A stretch of DNA of 64,000 bases from Pseudomonas cavernae (GTDB lineage Bacteria; Pseudomonadota; Gammaproteobacteria; Pseudomonadales; Pseudomonadaceae): contig NZ_CP032419.1 in the NCBI RefSeq assembly GCF_003595175.1, positions 434,001 to 498,000 on the forward strand, written 5' to 3'. Both the position numbers and the translations under genes were made by a program. This document shows, piece after piece, positions 40,413 through 51,366 of the stretch; position 1 is the first letter of the stretch; each line of letters begins with the position of its first letter. The notes beneath the pieces were generated by a model. The model did no database searches. It saw only the letters and a program-made list of their open reading frames with translations, and was not told the DNA's origin.

Positions 40413-41217
40413 GCGCCTGCCGGCCCCTCAGGACAGCGGCCTGCCGGACAAGCGCCGGGTCGCCGCCTCCTTCTCCCGCGCCGCGGCCAGCTACGACAGC
40501 GTCGCCGAGTTGCAGCGCACGGTCGGCGCCGAGCTGCTGGCGCGTCTGCCCGCCGAGCTGCTGCCATCGCGCTGGCTGGATCTCGGTTGCGGCACCGGGC
40601 ATTTCAGTCGCGCCCTGGCCGAGCGTTTCCCGCAGGCCGAGGGCCTGGCCCTGGACATCGCCGAAGGCATGCTCCAGCACGCCCGTCCCTTGGGTGGGGC
40701 CGAACGCTTTATCGCCGGCGATGCCGAACAGCTGCCGCTGCGCGCGGCGAGCTGCGGGCTGATCTTTTCCAGTCTGGCGCTGCAGTGGTGCGCGGATTTC
40801 GCCGCGGTGCTGGCCGAGGCGCGGCGGGTGCTGCAGCCGGGCGGGGTGTTCGCCTTCGCCAGCCTGTGCGTCGGCACTCTGCAGGAGCTGCGTGACAGCT
40901 GGCAGGCGGTGGACGGCCTGGTCCACGTCAATCGCTTCCGCCACTTCGCCGATTACCAGCGCCTGTGCGCCGCCAGTGGTTTGCAGCTGCTGAGCCTGGA
41001 GCGCCAGGCACAGGTGCTGCACTTCCCCGATGTGCGCCGCCTGACCCATGAACTCAAGGCCCTCGGCGCGCACAACCTCAACCCCGGGCGGCCCGGCGGC
41101 CTGACCGGACGGGCGCGGCTACTTGCGCTAATCGCGGCCTACGAGCGCTGCCGCCAGCCCCAGGGCCTGCCGGCTACCTATCAGGTGGTCTACGGCGTGC
41201 TGCGCCGGGAGGAATGA
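40405..41217 (+). CDS. bioC: Malonyl-ACP O-methyltransferase BioC
   Basis: 270 aa. SAM motif [16 protein letters not shown] near residues 58-72, then [12 protein letters not shown] and the post-motif [19 protein letters not shown] characteristic of BioC. Methylates malonyl-ACP to start pimeloyl synthesis. The ATG at 40405 overlaps bioH; an in-frame start 15 codons upstream would lie inside bioH. Confidence 0.95.
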   Translation: MTERLPAPQDSGLPDKRRVAASFSRAAASYDSVAELQRTVGAELLARLPAELLPSRWLDLGCGTGHFSRALAERFPQAEGLALDIAEGMLQHARPLGGAERFIAGDAEQLPLRAASCGLIFSSLALQWCADFAAVLAEARRVLQPGGVFAFASLCVGTLQELRDSWQAVDGLVHVNRFRHFADYQRLCAASGLQLLSLERQAQVLHFPDVRRLTHELKALGAHNLNPGRPGGLTGRARLLALIAAYERCRQPQGLPATYQVVYGVLRREE

Positions 41218-41218
41218 A

Positions 41219-41908
41219 ATGAGCGCCGCCTTCTTCATCGCCGGTACCGATACCGAAATCGGCAAGACCACCATCGCCGCCGGCCTGCTGCACGCCGCGC
41301 GCCGCGCCGGGCTGAGCACCGCCGCGGCCAAGCCGGTGGCCTCCGGCTGCGAAATGACGGCCGAAGGGCTGCGCAACAGCGACGCCCTGGCGCTGCTCGG
41401 CGAGTGCACGCTGGCGCTCGACTATGCGCAGGTCAACCCGCTGGCCTTCGCCCCGGCCATCGCCCCGCATCTGGCGGCGCGCGAGGCGGGCGTGACGCTG
41501 AGCGTGGACGCATTGTGCGCGCCGGTCCGGGCCATATTGGCCAAGGGCGCCGATCTCACCCTGGTGGAGGGCGCGGGCGGCTGGCGCGTGCCGCTGGCCG
41601 GTGCGGCGACGCTGTCCGACCTGCCGATCGCCCTCGGCCTGCCGGTGATCCTGGTGGTCGGCGTGCGCCTCGGCTGCATCAACCACGCGCTGCTGAGCGC
41701 CGAGGCGATCCTGCGCGACGGCCTGCAACTGGCCGGCTGGGTGGCTAACCTGGTCGACCCGGCCACCTCGCGGCTGGACGATAACCTCGCCACCCTCGCC
41801 GAGCGCCTGCCGGCGCCTTGCCTGGGCCGAGTGCCACGCCTGCCACAGGCGACTCCGGCGGCGGTGGCCGAGTATCTGGATCTGGCCCCATTGCGGCTGG
41901 CGCGCTAA
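41219..41908 (+). CDS. bioD: Dethiobiotin synthetase
   Basis: 229 aa. P-loop GTDTEIGKT at residues 9-17, then AAKPVASGCE and EGAGGWRVPL (substrate and metal contacts). Forms dethiobiotin from 7,8-diaminononanoate, CO2 and ATP. Last bio gene here; bioA is elsewhere. Starts 1 bp after the bioC stop region. Confidence 0.96.
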   Translation: MSAAFFIAGTDTEIGKTTIAAGLLHAARRAGLSTAAAKPVASGCEMTAEGLRNSDALALLGECTLALDYAQVNPLAFAPAIAPHLAAREAGVTLSVDALCAPVRAILAKGADLTLVEGAGGWRVPLAGAATLSDLPIALGLPVILVVGVRLGCINHALLSAEAILRDGLQLAGWVANLVDPATSRLDDNLATLAERLPAPCLGRVPRLPQATPAAVAEYLDLAPLRLAR

Positions 41909-41996
41909 CCTCAGGCAAAGAATCTCTCTTTGCCAGTACGCATTCCGTGCGCAACTGCTTCACTGATGGCCAAAGCCTTTTCGCGAGCGTGTTGCC

Positions 41997-42242
41997 ATGC
42001 AAATCTCCGCCCTCACATCCGGCCTGAACACGTGGAAGTCTGCCCAGCAGCGGGTCGACAGCGCCGCCAGCAACATCGCCAGCGCGGGCGTGCCGCAGTC
42101 GGTTGCCAGCACCGCGAGCGAGACCGATCTGGTCGAGCAATTCGTCCAGCTCGAGCGCGGCAAGCTCGAAGCCCAGGCCGGCGCCAAGCTGATCAAGACC
42201 AGCGACGAAGTGCTCGGCACGCTGCTTGACACCCGCGCCTGA
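41997..42242 (+). CDS. Mini flagellar rod/hook-like protein
   Basis: 81 aa. The N-terminal half, SGLNTWKSAQQRVDSAASNIAS, follows the flagellar basal-body rod motif (SGL...Q.R.D..A.NIAN). The C-terminal half, DLVEQFVQLERGKLEAQAGAKLIKT then DEVLGTLLD, matches the C-terminal signature of FlgE/FlgF/FlgG (VEEFV.LI..QR.Y.AN.K.I.TADEMLGTLL). The whole middle domain of those proteins is absent, leaving only the two coiled-coil ends. No flagellar genes are near. Position after bioD is conserved in Pseudomonas (from memory). Function unknown. Confidence 0.75.
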   Translation: MQISALTSGLNTWKSAQQRVDSAASNIASAGVPQSVASTASETDLVEQFVQLERGKLEAQAGAKLIKTSDEVLGTLLDTRA

Positions 42243-42325
42243 TCCACACCCTCTAAATGCTGCTCGTGAACGCCAATGGCACATACCGTTTGGCGCGTGA
42301 CTTTGCGCGCCTTGCGGGTCGAGGC

Positions 42326-42369
42326 TTGACAAGGCAAAAGGGCAAACGTATGTTTCAAACATCTGTTTT
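42326..42369 (+). promoter_or_regulatory. Promoter with overlapping PsrA-like operators
   Basis: A perfect -35 TTGACA (42326-42331), 17-bp spacer and -10 TATGTT (42349-42354). Two overlapping boxes of the PsrA type (C/GAAAC-N4-GTTT) are present: CAAAC-GTAT-GTTTC (42343-42356) and CAAAC-ATCT-GTTTT (42356-42369). PsrA represses fatty-acid oxidation genes and is released by long-chain fatty acids. It precedes the first acyl-CoA dehydrogenase by about 100 bp. Confidence 0.7.
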
Positions 42370-42469
42370 ACTGCTGGGCCGCGTTTTAGCGCCTGCCAGT
42401 TGGGAGCCAGCGCCAAGCGACAGCCCCCAGGTCCAACATCCAGGAACCCTACCCTAGAGGTTTACCGAC

Positions 42470-44275
42470 ATGCCTGATTACAAGGCCCCCTTGCGTGATA
42501 TCCGCTTCGTTCGCGACGAACTGCTCGGCTACGAAGCTCACTATCAGAGCCTGCCTGGCTGCCAGGACGCTACCCCGGACATGGTCAACGCCATCCTGGA
42601 TGAGGGTGCCAAGTTCTGTGAGCAGGTGATCGCGCCGCTGAACCGCGTCGGCGACCTGGAAGGCTGCACTTGGAGCGAATCCGGCGTGAAGACTCCGACC
42701 GGCTTCAAAGCGGCCTACCAGCAGTTCGTCGAAGGCGGCTGGCCGAGCCTGGCGCATGACGTCGAGCATGGCGGTCAGGGCCTGCCGGAATCCCTGGGCC
42801 TGGCGATCAGCGAGATGGTCGGCGAAGCCAACTGGTCCTGGGGCATGTACCCGGGCCTGTCCCACGGCGCGATGAACACCATCTCCGCCCACGGCACCCC
42901 TGAGCAGCAGCACACCTACCTGACCAAGCTGGTGTCCGGCGAGTGGACCGGCACCATGTGCCTGACCGAGCCGCATTGCGGCACCGACCTCGGCATGCTG
43001 CGCACCAAGGCCGAGCCGCAGGCCGACGGCAGCTACAAGATTTCCGGCACCAAGATCTTCATCTCCGCCGGCGAACACGACATGGCCGACAACATCGTCC
43101 ACATCGTCCTCGCCCGCCTGCCCGACGCCCCGCAAGGTACCAAGGGCATCTCGCTGTTCATCGTGCCGAAGTTCATGCCGCAAGCAGACGGCTCCGTTGG
43201 CGAGCGCAACGCCGTTTCCTGTGGCTCGATCGAACACAAGATGGGTATCCACGGCAACGCCACCTGCGTGATGAACTTCGACGCCGCCACCGGTTACCTG
43301 ATCGGCCCGGCGAACAAGGGCCTGAACTGCATGTTCACCTTCATGAACACCGCTCGCCTGGGCACCGCGCTGCAAGGCCTGGCCCACGCCGAGATCGGTT
43401 TCCAGGGTGGCATCAAGTACGCTCGCGAGCGTCTGCAGATGCGTGCGCTGACCGGCCCGAAGGCACCGGACAAGGCCGCCGACCCGATCATCGTGCATCC
43501 GGACGTGCGCCGCATGCTGCTGACCATGAAGGCCTTCGCCGAGGGTAACCGCGCGATGGTGTACTTCACCGCCAAGCAGGTCGACATCGTCCAGCGCAGC
43601 CAGAACGAAGAAGAGAAGAAGGCCGCCGATGCCATGCTGGCGTTCCTCACCCCGATCGCTAAGGCGTTCATGACCGAAGTCGGCTTCGAGTCGGCCAACC
43701 ACGGCGTGCAGATCTATGGCGGCCACGGCTTCATCGCCGAGTGGGGCATGGAGCAGAACGTGCGCGACAGCCGTATCTCCTGCCTGTACGAAGGCACCAC
43801 CGGCGTGCAGGCCCTCGACCTGCTCGGCCGCAAGATCCTGATGACCCAGGGCGAGGCGCTGAAAGGCTTCACCAAGATCATCCACAAGTTCTGCCAGACC
43901 AACGAAGGCAACGCGGCGGTCGCCGAGTTCGTCGCGCCGCTGGCCAAGCTGAACAAGGAGTGGGGCGAGCTGACCATGAAGGTCGGCATGGCGGCGATGA
44001 AAGACCGCGAGGAAGTCGGTGCCGCTTCGGTGGATTACCTGATGTACTCCGGCTACGCCTGTCTAGCCTACTTCTGGGCCGACATGGCGCGCCTGGCGGC
44101 CGAGAAGCTGGCTGCCGGTACCGAAGAAGAGGCGTTCTACAAGGCCAAGCTGCAGACCGCGCGTTTCTACTTCGCGCGCATCCTGCCGCGTACCCGCAGC
44201 CATGTGGAAACCATGCTGTCCGGCGCCAACAACCTGATGGATATGGCCGAGGAAGACTTCGCCCTGGGCTACTAA
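42470..44275 (+). CDS. Acyl-CoA dehydrogenase with C-terminal extension, FadE-type, copy 1
   Basis: 601 aa, the length of the larger bacterial acyl-CoA dehydrogenases that add a C-terminal domain of about 120 residues (PF12806 type) to the flavin core. FAD/substrate motifs [16 protein letters not shown] and [11 protein letters not shown], a catalytic Glu near residue 441 in [11 protein letters not shown], and the C-terminal [13 protein letters not shown] are present. It oxidises acyl-CoA to 2-enoyl-CoA in beta-oxidation. First of three paralogues in tandem; controlled by the promoter at 42326. Confidence 0.92.
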   Translation: MPDYKAPLRDIRFVRDELLGYEAHYQSLPGCQDATPDMVNAILDEGAKFCEQVIAPLNRVGDLEGCTWSESGVKTPTGFKAAYQQFVEGGWPSLAHDVEHGGQGLPESLGLAISEMVGEANWSWGMYPGLSHGAMNTISAHGTPEQQHTYLTKLVSGEWTGTMCLTEPHCGTDLGMLRTKAEPQADGSYKISGTKIFISAGEHDMADNIVHIVLARLPDAPQGTKGISLFIVPKFMPQADGSVGERNAVSCGSIEHKMGIHGNATCVMNFDAATGYLIGPANKGLNCMFTFMNTARLGTALQGLAHAEIGFQGGIKYARERLQMRALTGPKAPDKAADPIIVHPDVRRMLLTMKAFAEGNRAMVYFTAKQVDIVQRSQNEEEKKAADAMLAFLTPIAKAFMTEVGFESANHGVQIYGGHGFIAEWGMEQNVRDSRISCLYEGTTGVQALDLLGRKILMTQGEALKGFTKIIHKFCQTNEGNAAVAEFVAPLAKLNKEWGELTMKVGMAAMKDREEVGAASVDYLMYSGYACLAYFWADMARLAAEKLAAGTEEEAFYKAKLQTARFYFARILPRTRSHVETMLSGANNLMDMAEEDFALGY

Positions 44276-44292
44276 GCCTCGGCGGGTCGTCG

Positions 44293-44327
44293 AAAACGCC
44301 GCGTACCGCAAGGTACGCGGCGTTTTT
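44293..44327 (+). terminator. Terminator after acyl-CoA dehydrogenase 1
   Basis: Stem AACGCCGCGTACC (44295-44307) and GGTACGCGGCGTT (44312-44324) with GCAA loop, then TTT. Confidence 0.9.
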
Positions 44328-44360
44328 GTTGGTGCCATAGACCGGCCGGGCCGCACCTGT

Positions 44361-44430
44361 GTAGGCGCGAATTTATTCGCGATGGGCCGAGCGCGGAGTT
44401 GCCCCTTTTCGCGAATGAATTCGCTCCTAC
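44361..44430. repeat. Dispersed palindrome, GTAGGAGCG family
   Basis: Left GTAGGCGCGAATTTATTCGCG and right CGCGAATGAATTCGCTCCTAC; same family as 21366-21433 with two arm mismatches. Confidence 0.75.
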
Positions 44431-44532
44431 AGAGAGCCCCGAGTCACGGCGAAACGCGGTTTTCCCAACCAATCACCAGCAGATAAGGCAAAATGCCAGC
44501 CTTCGATCCCGTGGATTAAGTCCGGAGCTCGC

Positions 44533-45837
44533 GTGTCCCGCCCAGCCGCCGTGCGTTTCAGCCATTTCCTGCCGTCCCTGCTATTGCTGGGTGGCGGGCT
44601 CGTGGCGGCGAATCTCGGCGCTCTCAGCGAATTCTTCTCCTCACTGTTCAACGTGCTGCCGACCTTGCTGCTGTTGCTCGGCGGTGCCTTCTGCCTGATT
44701 TACAGCCGCCAGCGCGAGGCCTTCCTGCTGCTGGTGGTCTACCTCGCCTATTTCTGCCTCGACAGCCGGGCCGACTACTACCGCGAGCACGGCAAAGCAG
44801 CGGCGGACGCCGCGCTGGTATTCCATCTGTGCTCGGTGCTGCTGCCGCTGCTCTACGGCCTGTACGCCGCCTGGCAGGAGCGCTCGCACCTGCTGCAGGA
44901 TCTGGTCGCCCGTGGCGCGGTGCTGCTGGCGCTGGGCGGGGTGAGCGTGGCGCTGGCGCAGCGCTATCCGAGCGCCTTGCTCGGCTGGCTGACGGCGCTG
45001 GGCTGGCCGGCGCTGCAGGCCGGCTGGATGCAGCTGATTCAGCCGGCCTATGGCTTGTTCCTGCTCGCCTTCATGCTCCTGGCGCTGCAGTACCTGCGTC
45101 GCCCGCGGCCGCTGCATGCGGCGCAGTTGCTGGGGTTGTTCGGCCTGTTGTGGATGCTGCCGAAGACCTTCAGCCTGCCCTTCGCGCTGAACATCATGAG
45201 CAGCCAGGTGATGCTGATGCTGGTCGCGGCGGTGGTGCACGAGGCCTACCAGATGGCCTATCGCGACGAGCTGACCGGCCTGCCCGGGCGCCGCGCGCTG
45301 AACGAGCGCCTGCAGCGACTGGGGCGCAGCTATGTGATCGCCATGGCCGACGTCGACCACTTCAAACAGTTCACCGATACCCACGGCCACGATGTCGGCG
45401 ACCAGGTGTTGCGCCTGGTCGCCAGCCAGTTGCGCAAGGTCGGTGGCGGCGGCACGGCCTATCGCTACGGCGGCGAGGAGTTCACCCTGCTGTTCCCGGG
45501 CAAGAGCCTGGAGGAGTGCCTACCGCACCTGGAGGCGGTGCGTCAGGCGGTGGAGGGGTACGCCCTGCAGTTGCGCGACAAGGGCCAGCGCCCGCGTGAC
45601 GACGGCCGGGGCCGCCAACGGCGCGGATCGGCGAAGGCCGCCAGTGTGTCGGTGACGATCAGCATCGGCGTCGCCGAGCGCCAGCAGGAGCGTGGTTTCG
45701 AGCAGGTGATCCGTGCCGCCGACAAGGCCCTGTACGGCGCCAAGGCGGCCGGGCGCAACTGCGTGCGCGCGCACGGTCAGCAACGCCGTGGCGCGGTGCG
45801 CGAAAGGGCGGCCTGCGATGAGGCCACCGTGCGCTGA
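44533..45837 (+). CDS. Membrane-anchored diguanylate cyclase (GGDEF domain)
   Basis: 434 aa starting at GTG behind CCGGAG. The N-terminal half has six or seven hydrophobic helices (about residues 12-235) without a recognised sensor motif; the C-terminal GGDEF domain has DELTGLPGRRALNE, DVDHFKQFTDTHGHDVGD and the active-site YGGEEFTLLFPG. It should make cyclic-di-GMP. The RxxD inhibitory site normally just before GGEEF is not recognisable (LRKVGGGG instead), and a basic insertion (PRDDGRGRQRRGSAK) lies in the C-terminal part. It interrupts the run of acyl-CoA dehydrogenases. Confidence 0.88.
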   Translation: MSRPAAVRFSHFLPSLLLLGGGLVAANLGALSEFFSSLFNVLPTLLLLLGGAFCLIYSRQREAFLLLVVYLAYFCLDSRADYYREHGKAAADAALVFHLCSVLLPLLYGLYAAWQERSHLLQDLVARGAVLLALGGVSVALAQRYPSALLGWLTALGWPALQAGWMQLIQPAYGLFLLAFMLLALQYLRRPRPLHAAQLLGLFGLLWMLPKTFSLPFALNIMSSQVMLMLVAAVVHEAYQMAYRDELTGLPGRRALNERLQRLGRSYVIAMADVDHFKQFTDTHGHDVGDQVLRLVASQLRKVGGGGTAYRYGGEEFTLLFPGKSLEECLPHLEAVRQAVEGYALQLRDKGQRPRDDGRGRQRRGSAKAASVSVTISIGVAERQQERGFEQVIRAADKALYGAKAAGRNCVRAHGQQRRGAVRERAACDEATVR

Positions 45838-45942
45838 TGGCGGCGTATTCAGCCGGCGCAGAGTGATTGTCGGCCCCGGCCATCGGCAGTAGCCTGAGTT
45901 TTTCCCCGCTGCGCTTGACGCACCTGCCGATGGAGAACTGCC

Positions 45943-47736
<1,794 letters not shown>

Positions 47737-47758
47737 CCAACGGCAAAAAAGCCGCAAG

Positions 47759-47781
47759 AGCCCGCCATTTGGCGGGCTTTT
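47759..47781 (+). terminator. Terminator after acyl-CoA dehydrogenase 2
   Basis: AGCCCGCC (47759-47766), loop ATTT, GGCGGGCT (47771-47778), then TTT. Confidence 0.85.
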
Positions 47782-47921
47782 GCATTGAGCGTTGTGCGTG
47801 ACTTAACTATGGATTGGTGGTCACAACACGACTCTATGTCTCTAAAAAGTTGTTAAGTTAAACTCGCCAGCCTGCCCCATACTGGCCGCAAGGCCCCGTC
47901 GGATCGCTTGAGGAATGCACC

Positions 47922-49700
47922 ATGGCTGACTACAAAGCACCCCTGCGCGATATGCGCTTTGTTCTCAACGAAGTCTTCGAGGTGTCCAAACTCTGGGCCC
48001 AGCTGCCGGGCCTGGCGGACGTGGTCGACGAAGAGACCGCCGCGGCCATTCTCGAAGAGGCCGGCAAGGTCACCGGCGGCGTCATCGCCCCGCTGAACCG
48101 CAGTGGCGACGAAGAAGGCTGCTCCTGGAACGACGGCGTGGTGCGCACCCCGGCCGGCTTCCCCGCGGCTTACCAGACCTACGCCGAAGGCGGCTGGGTC
48201 GGCGTCGGTGGCGATCCGGCGTTCGGCGGCATGGGCATGCCCAAGGTGATCTCCGCGCAAGTGGAAGAGATGGTCAACTCGGCCAACCTGTCCTTCGGCC
48301 TGTACCCGATGCTGACCGCCGGCGCCTGCCTGTCGATCAACGCCCACGCCAGCGCAGAGCTGAAGGAAAAGTACCTGCCGAACATGTACGCCGGCGTCTG
48401 GACCGGCTCCATGTGCCTGACCGAAGCGCATGCCGGCACCGACCTCGGCATCATCCGCACCAAGGCCGAGCCCCAGGCCGACGGCAGCTACAAAATCAGC
48501 GGCACCAAGATCTTCATCACCGGCGGCGAGCACGACCTGGCCGAGAACATCATCCACCTGGTGCTGGCCAAGCTGCCGGACGCCCCGGCCGGGCCGAAGG
48601 GCATCTCGCTGTTCCTGGTGCCGAAGTTCATGGTCAACGCCGACGGTTCGCTGGGCGAACGCAACGCCGTATCTTGCGGCTCGATCGAGCACAAGATGGG
48701 CATCAAGGCGTCTTCTACCTGTGTGATGAACTTCGACGGCGCCACCGGCTGGATCGTCGATGCGCCGAACAAGGGCCTCGCCGCGATGTTCACCATGATG
48801 AACTACGAGCGTCTGGGCGTGGGCATCCAGGGCCTGTCGCTGGGCGAGCGCTCCTACCAGAGCGCCATCGAATACGCCCGCGACCGCATCCAGAGCCGCG
48901 CGCCGACCGGCCCGGTGGCCAAGGACAAGGCCGCCGACCCGATCATCGTGCACCCCGACGTGCGCCGCATGCTGTTGACCATGAAAGCCCTGAACGAAGG
49001 CGGCCGGGCCTTCTCCAGCTACGTGGCGATGCAGCTGGACACCGCCAAGTACAGTGAAGATCCGACCACCCGCAAGCGCGCCGAAGAACTGGTCGCCCTG
49101 CTGACGCCGGTGGCCAAGGCGTTCCTCACCGACATGGGCCTGGAAACCACCGTGCACGGCCAGCAGGTATTCGGCGGCCACGGCTTCATCCGCGAGTGGG
49201 GCCAGGAGCAGCTGGTGCGCGACTGCCGCATCACCCAGATCTACGAAGGCACCAACGGCATCCAGTCGCTCGACCTGGTCGGCCGTAAGGTGGTCGGCAG
49301 CGGCGGGGCGTACTACCAGCACTTCGCCGACGAGATCAAGGCCTTCACCGATTCGGCCGATGCGTCCTTGGCCGAGTTCGTCGAGCCGCTGAAAGGCGCC
49401 ATCGCCAACCTCGAGCAGATGACCGCCGACCTGCTGGAGCGGGCCAAGGCCAACCCAAATGAAGTCGGCGCCGCCTCGGTCGAGTACCTGCAGGTATTCG
49501 GCTACACCGCCTACGCCTACATGTGGGCGCTGATGGCGCGCACCGCCCTGGCCAAGCAGGATCAGGACGATTTCTACGTCAGCAAGCTGGGCACCGCGCG
49601 CTTCTTCTTCGCCCGCCTGCTGCCGCGTATCCATTCCCTGACCGCCGCGGTCAAGGCCGGTAGCGAGTCGCTATACCTGCTCGACGCCGCGCAGTTCTAA
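47922..49700 (+). CDS. Acyl-CoA dehydrogenase with C-terminal extension, copy 3
   Basis: 592 aa, opening [18 protein letters not shown]. Catalytic Glu near residue 442 in YEGTNGIQSLD; the oxidoreductase motif is TGSMCLTEAHAGTDLG, so the Pro-His-Cys of copies 1 and 2 is replaced by Ala-His-Ala, suggesting altered substrate preference. Some other differences lie in the C-terminal domain (VEYLQVFGYTAYAYMWALMA). Own terminator and a 185-bp gap upstream, so probably an independent unit. Confidence 0.92.
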   Translation: MADYKAPLRDMRFVLNEVFEVSKLWAQLPGLADVVDEETAAAILEEAGKVTGGVIAPLNRSGDEEGCSWNDGVVRTPAGFPAAYQTYAEGGWVGVGGDPAFGGMGMPKVISAQVEEMVNSANLSFGLYPMLTAGACLSINAHASAELKEKYLPNMYAGVWTGSMCLTEAHAGTDLGIIRTKAEPQADGSYKISGTKIFITGGEHDLAENIIHLVLAKLPDAPAGPKGISLFLVPKFMVNADGSLGERNAVSCGSIEHKMGIKASSTCVMNFDGATGWIVDAPNKGLAAMFTMMNYERLGVGIQGLSLGERSYQSAIEYARDRIQSRAPTGPVAKDKAADPIIVHPDVRRMLLTMKALNEGGRAFSSYVAMQLDTAKYSEDPTTRKRAEELVALLTPVAKAFLTDMGLETTVHGQQVFGGHGFIREWGQEQLVRDCRITQIYEGTNGIQSLDLVGRKVVGSGGAYYQHFADEIKAFTDSADASLAEFVEPLKGAIANLEQMTADLLERAKANPNEVGAASVEYLQVFGYTAYAYMWALMARTALAKQDQDDFYVSKLGTARFFFARLLPRIHSLTAAVKAGSESLYLLDAAQF

Positions 49701-49715
49701 GGCCCGCCGTCATGC

Positions 49716-49744
49716 AAAAGCCCCGCGAATGCGGGGCTTTTTGT
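49716..49744 (+). terminator. Terminator after acyl-CoA dehydrogenase 3
   Basis: AAAAGCCCCGC-GAAT-GCGGGGCTTTTT, 9-11 bp stem with a T-run. Confidence 0.92.
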
Positions 49745-49778
49745 TTAGCATGGGGCGTCTGACAGGGAGGTCGGCTCG

Positions 49779-50903
49779 ATGGCGAGAGTGTTGATTCTTG
49801 GCGGTTATGGCAACTTCGGCAAACGCATCGCCGAAAACCTCAGCAAGGCCCACCCGGGCATCGAGTTTATCATCGCCGGGCGCAACCTCGGCCAGGCGTC
49901 CCGGCTGTGCGCGGAGCTGCAGCCGCTTGCGGCGCCTGGTAGCGTTCTGCTCGGCGCGCGGTTGGACATCGACGCGGCTACTTTCGCCGGCGACCTCGCG
50001 GCGCTCACTCCCGACCTCGTCATCCACACCAGCGGCCCGTTCCAGGGCCAGGACTACCGCGTGCCCCGCGCCTGCATCCAGGTCGGCGCCCACTGCATCG
50101 ACCTGGCCGACGACCGCCGTTACGTCTGCGACATCCACAGCCTGGATCAAGAAGCGGCCGCTCGGGGCGTGCTGCTGGTCAGCGGCGCCAGTTCGGTGCC
50201 GGGCCTGTCCTCGACGGTGATCGAGCACTTCCGCGGGGAGTTCACTTCGCTGGAGTCCATCGACTTCGCCATCGCCCCAGGCAATCAGGCGGAGGTGGGG
50301 GAGGCCACGCTGAAGGGCATCCTGTCCTACACCGGCCATCCCTTCGAAGTCCTGCAAGATGGCTGCTGGCGTGAGCGGCGCGGCTGGATGGATCCGCGGC
50401 GCGTGGATTTCGGCGCACCGGTGGGGCGGCGCTGGCTGGCCAATATCGACATTCCGGACCTGGAGCTGTTCCCGCAGCGCTACCCCGGGGTGCGCAGCGT
50501 GCGGTTCCAGGCCGGGTTGGAACTCCCCGTCTTGCATTTCGGCATGTTGGCCATGGCTGCGCTGGTCAAACACCGCTGGGTGGCCAACTGGGCCCCCTGG
50601 AGCCGCCGGATCCTGCGGGCACGCCAGCCGCTCATGGCGTTCGGTTCGGATGTCGGCGGCATGCGCATCAAGCTCAGCGGCCGAGGCCCCGCCCCCGAGC
50701 AGCGAGAACTGTGCTGGACCCTGTACGCCGAGCGTGGCGTAGGGCCCTACATACCCACGCTGTCGGCCATCATTCTCGCGAGCAAGCTGCTGCGCGGCGA
50801 GATCAGCGCGCGCGGCGCGCTGCCGTGCCTCGGGCTGTTCAGCCTTGCCGAGTTCGATGCCGAGGCCGGCAAACTCGGCATCTATCACCGAGTAGTGCGA
50901 TGA
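49779..50903 (+). CDS. Saccharopine dehydrogenase-like NADP-binding protein
   Basis: 374 aa. An N-terminal Rossmann fold carries GGYGNFGKRIAE at residues 8-19 and HTSGPFQGQDY; the C-terminal part resembles the saccharopine dehydrogenase/trans-acting enoyl reductase group. Substrate unknown. It overlaps the next gene by 4 bp (ATGA), so it forms a small operon with two membrane proteins. Confidence 0.78.
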   Translation: MARVLILGGYGNFGKRIAENLSKAHPGIEFIIAGRNLGQASRLCAELQPLAAPGSVLLGARLDIDAATFAGDLAALTPDLVIHTSGPFQGQDYRVPRACIQVGAHCIDLADDRRYVCDIHSLDQEAAARGVLLVSGASSVPGLSSTVIEHFRGEFTSLESIDFAIAPGNQAEVGEATLKGILSYTGHPFEVLQDGCWRERRGWMDPRRVDFGAPVGRRWLANIDIPDLELFPQRYPGVRSVRFQAGLELPVLHFGMLAMAALVKHRWVANWAPWSRRILRARQPLMAFGSDVGGMRIKLSGRGPAPEQRELCWTLYAERGVGPYIPTLSAIILASKLLRGEISARGALPCLGLFSLAEFDAEAGKLGIYHRVVR

Positions 50904-51361
50904 GCAGTTATCTGATCCTCAAGTACCTGCATGTCCTCGGCGCCACGCTGCTGATCGGTACCGGCGCCGGGATCGCCTTCTTCATGCTGCTCGCCTCGCG
51001 TTCCGGCAACCGCCACTTGATCGTCGGCACGGCAAGGCTGGTGGTTATCGCCGACTGGGTGTTCACCGCGCCCGCCGTGGTGCTGCAATTCGCTAGCGGC
51101 ATGCTGCTGATGGAGGTCACGGGTTACCGCTATGACTCGCCATGGTTCATGGCGACCCTGGGGTTGTTCGTGTTCATCGGCTGTTGCTGGCTGCCGGTGG
51201 TCGTCATCCAGTACCGGCTCAGGGCGCACGCCGGGGTCGATAGCCAAGGGGACGACTTCCAGCGGCTGATGAAGCGCTGGATTGCCCTGGGCATTCCAGC
51301 CTTCGCAGCCATTCTGGTCTTGCTCTGGCTGATGATCGCCAAGCCCCTGCCGGTGGTGTAA
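50900..51361 (+). CDS. DUF2269 family membrane protein
   Basis: 153 aa with four hydrophobic helices (about residues 5-25, 48-75, 85-105, 128-148), opening SSYLILKYLHVLGATLLIGTG, typical of the DUF2269 family. Function unknown. Coupled to the upstream reductase gene by overlap; the next gene starts 5 bp after its stop. Confidence 0.75.
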   Translation: MSSYLILKYLHVLGATLLIGTGAGIAFFMLLASRSGNRHLIVGTARLVVIADWVFTAPAVVLQFASGMLLMEVTGYRYDSPWFMATLGLFVFIGCCWLPVVVIQYRLRAHAGVDSQGDDFQRLMKRWIALGIPAFAAILVLLWLMIAKPLPVV

Positions 51362-51366
51362 CGGAG

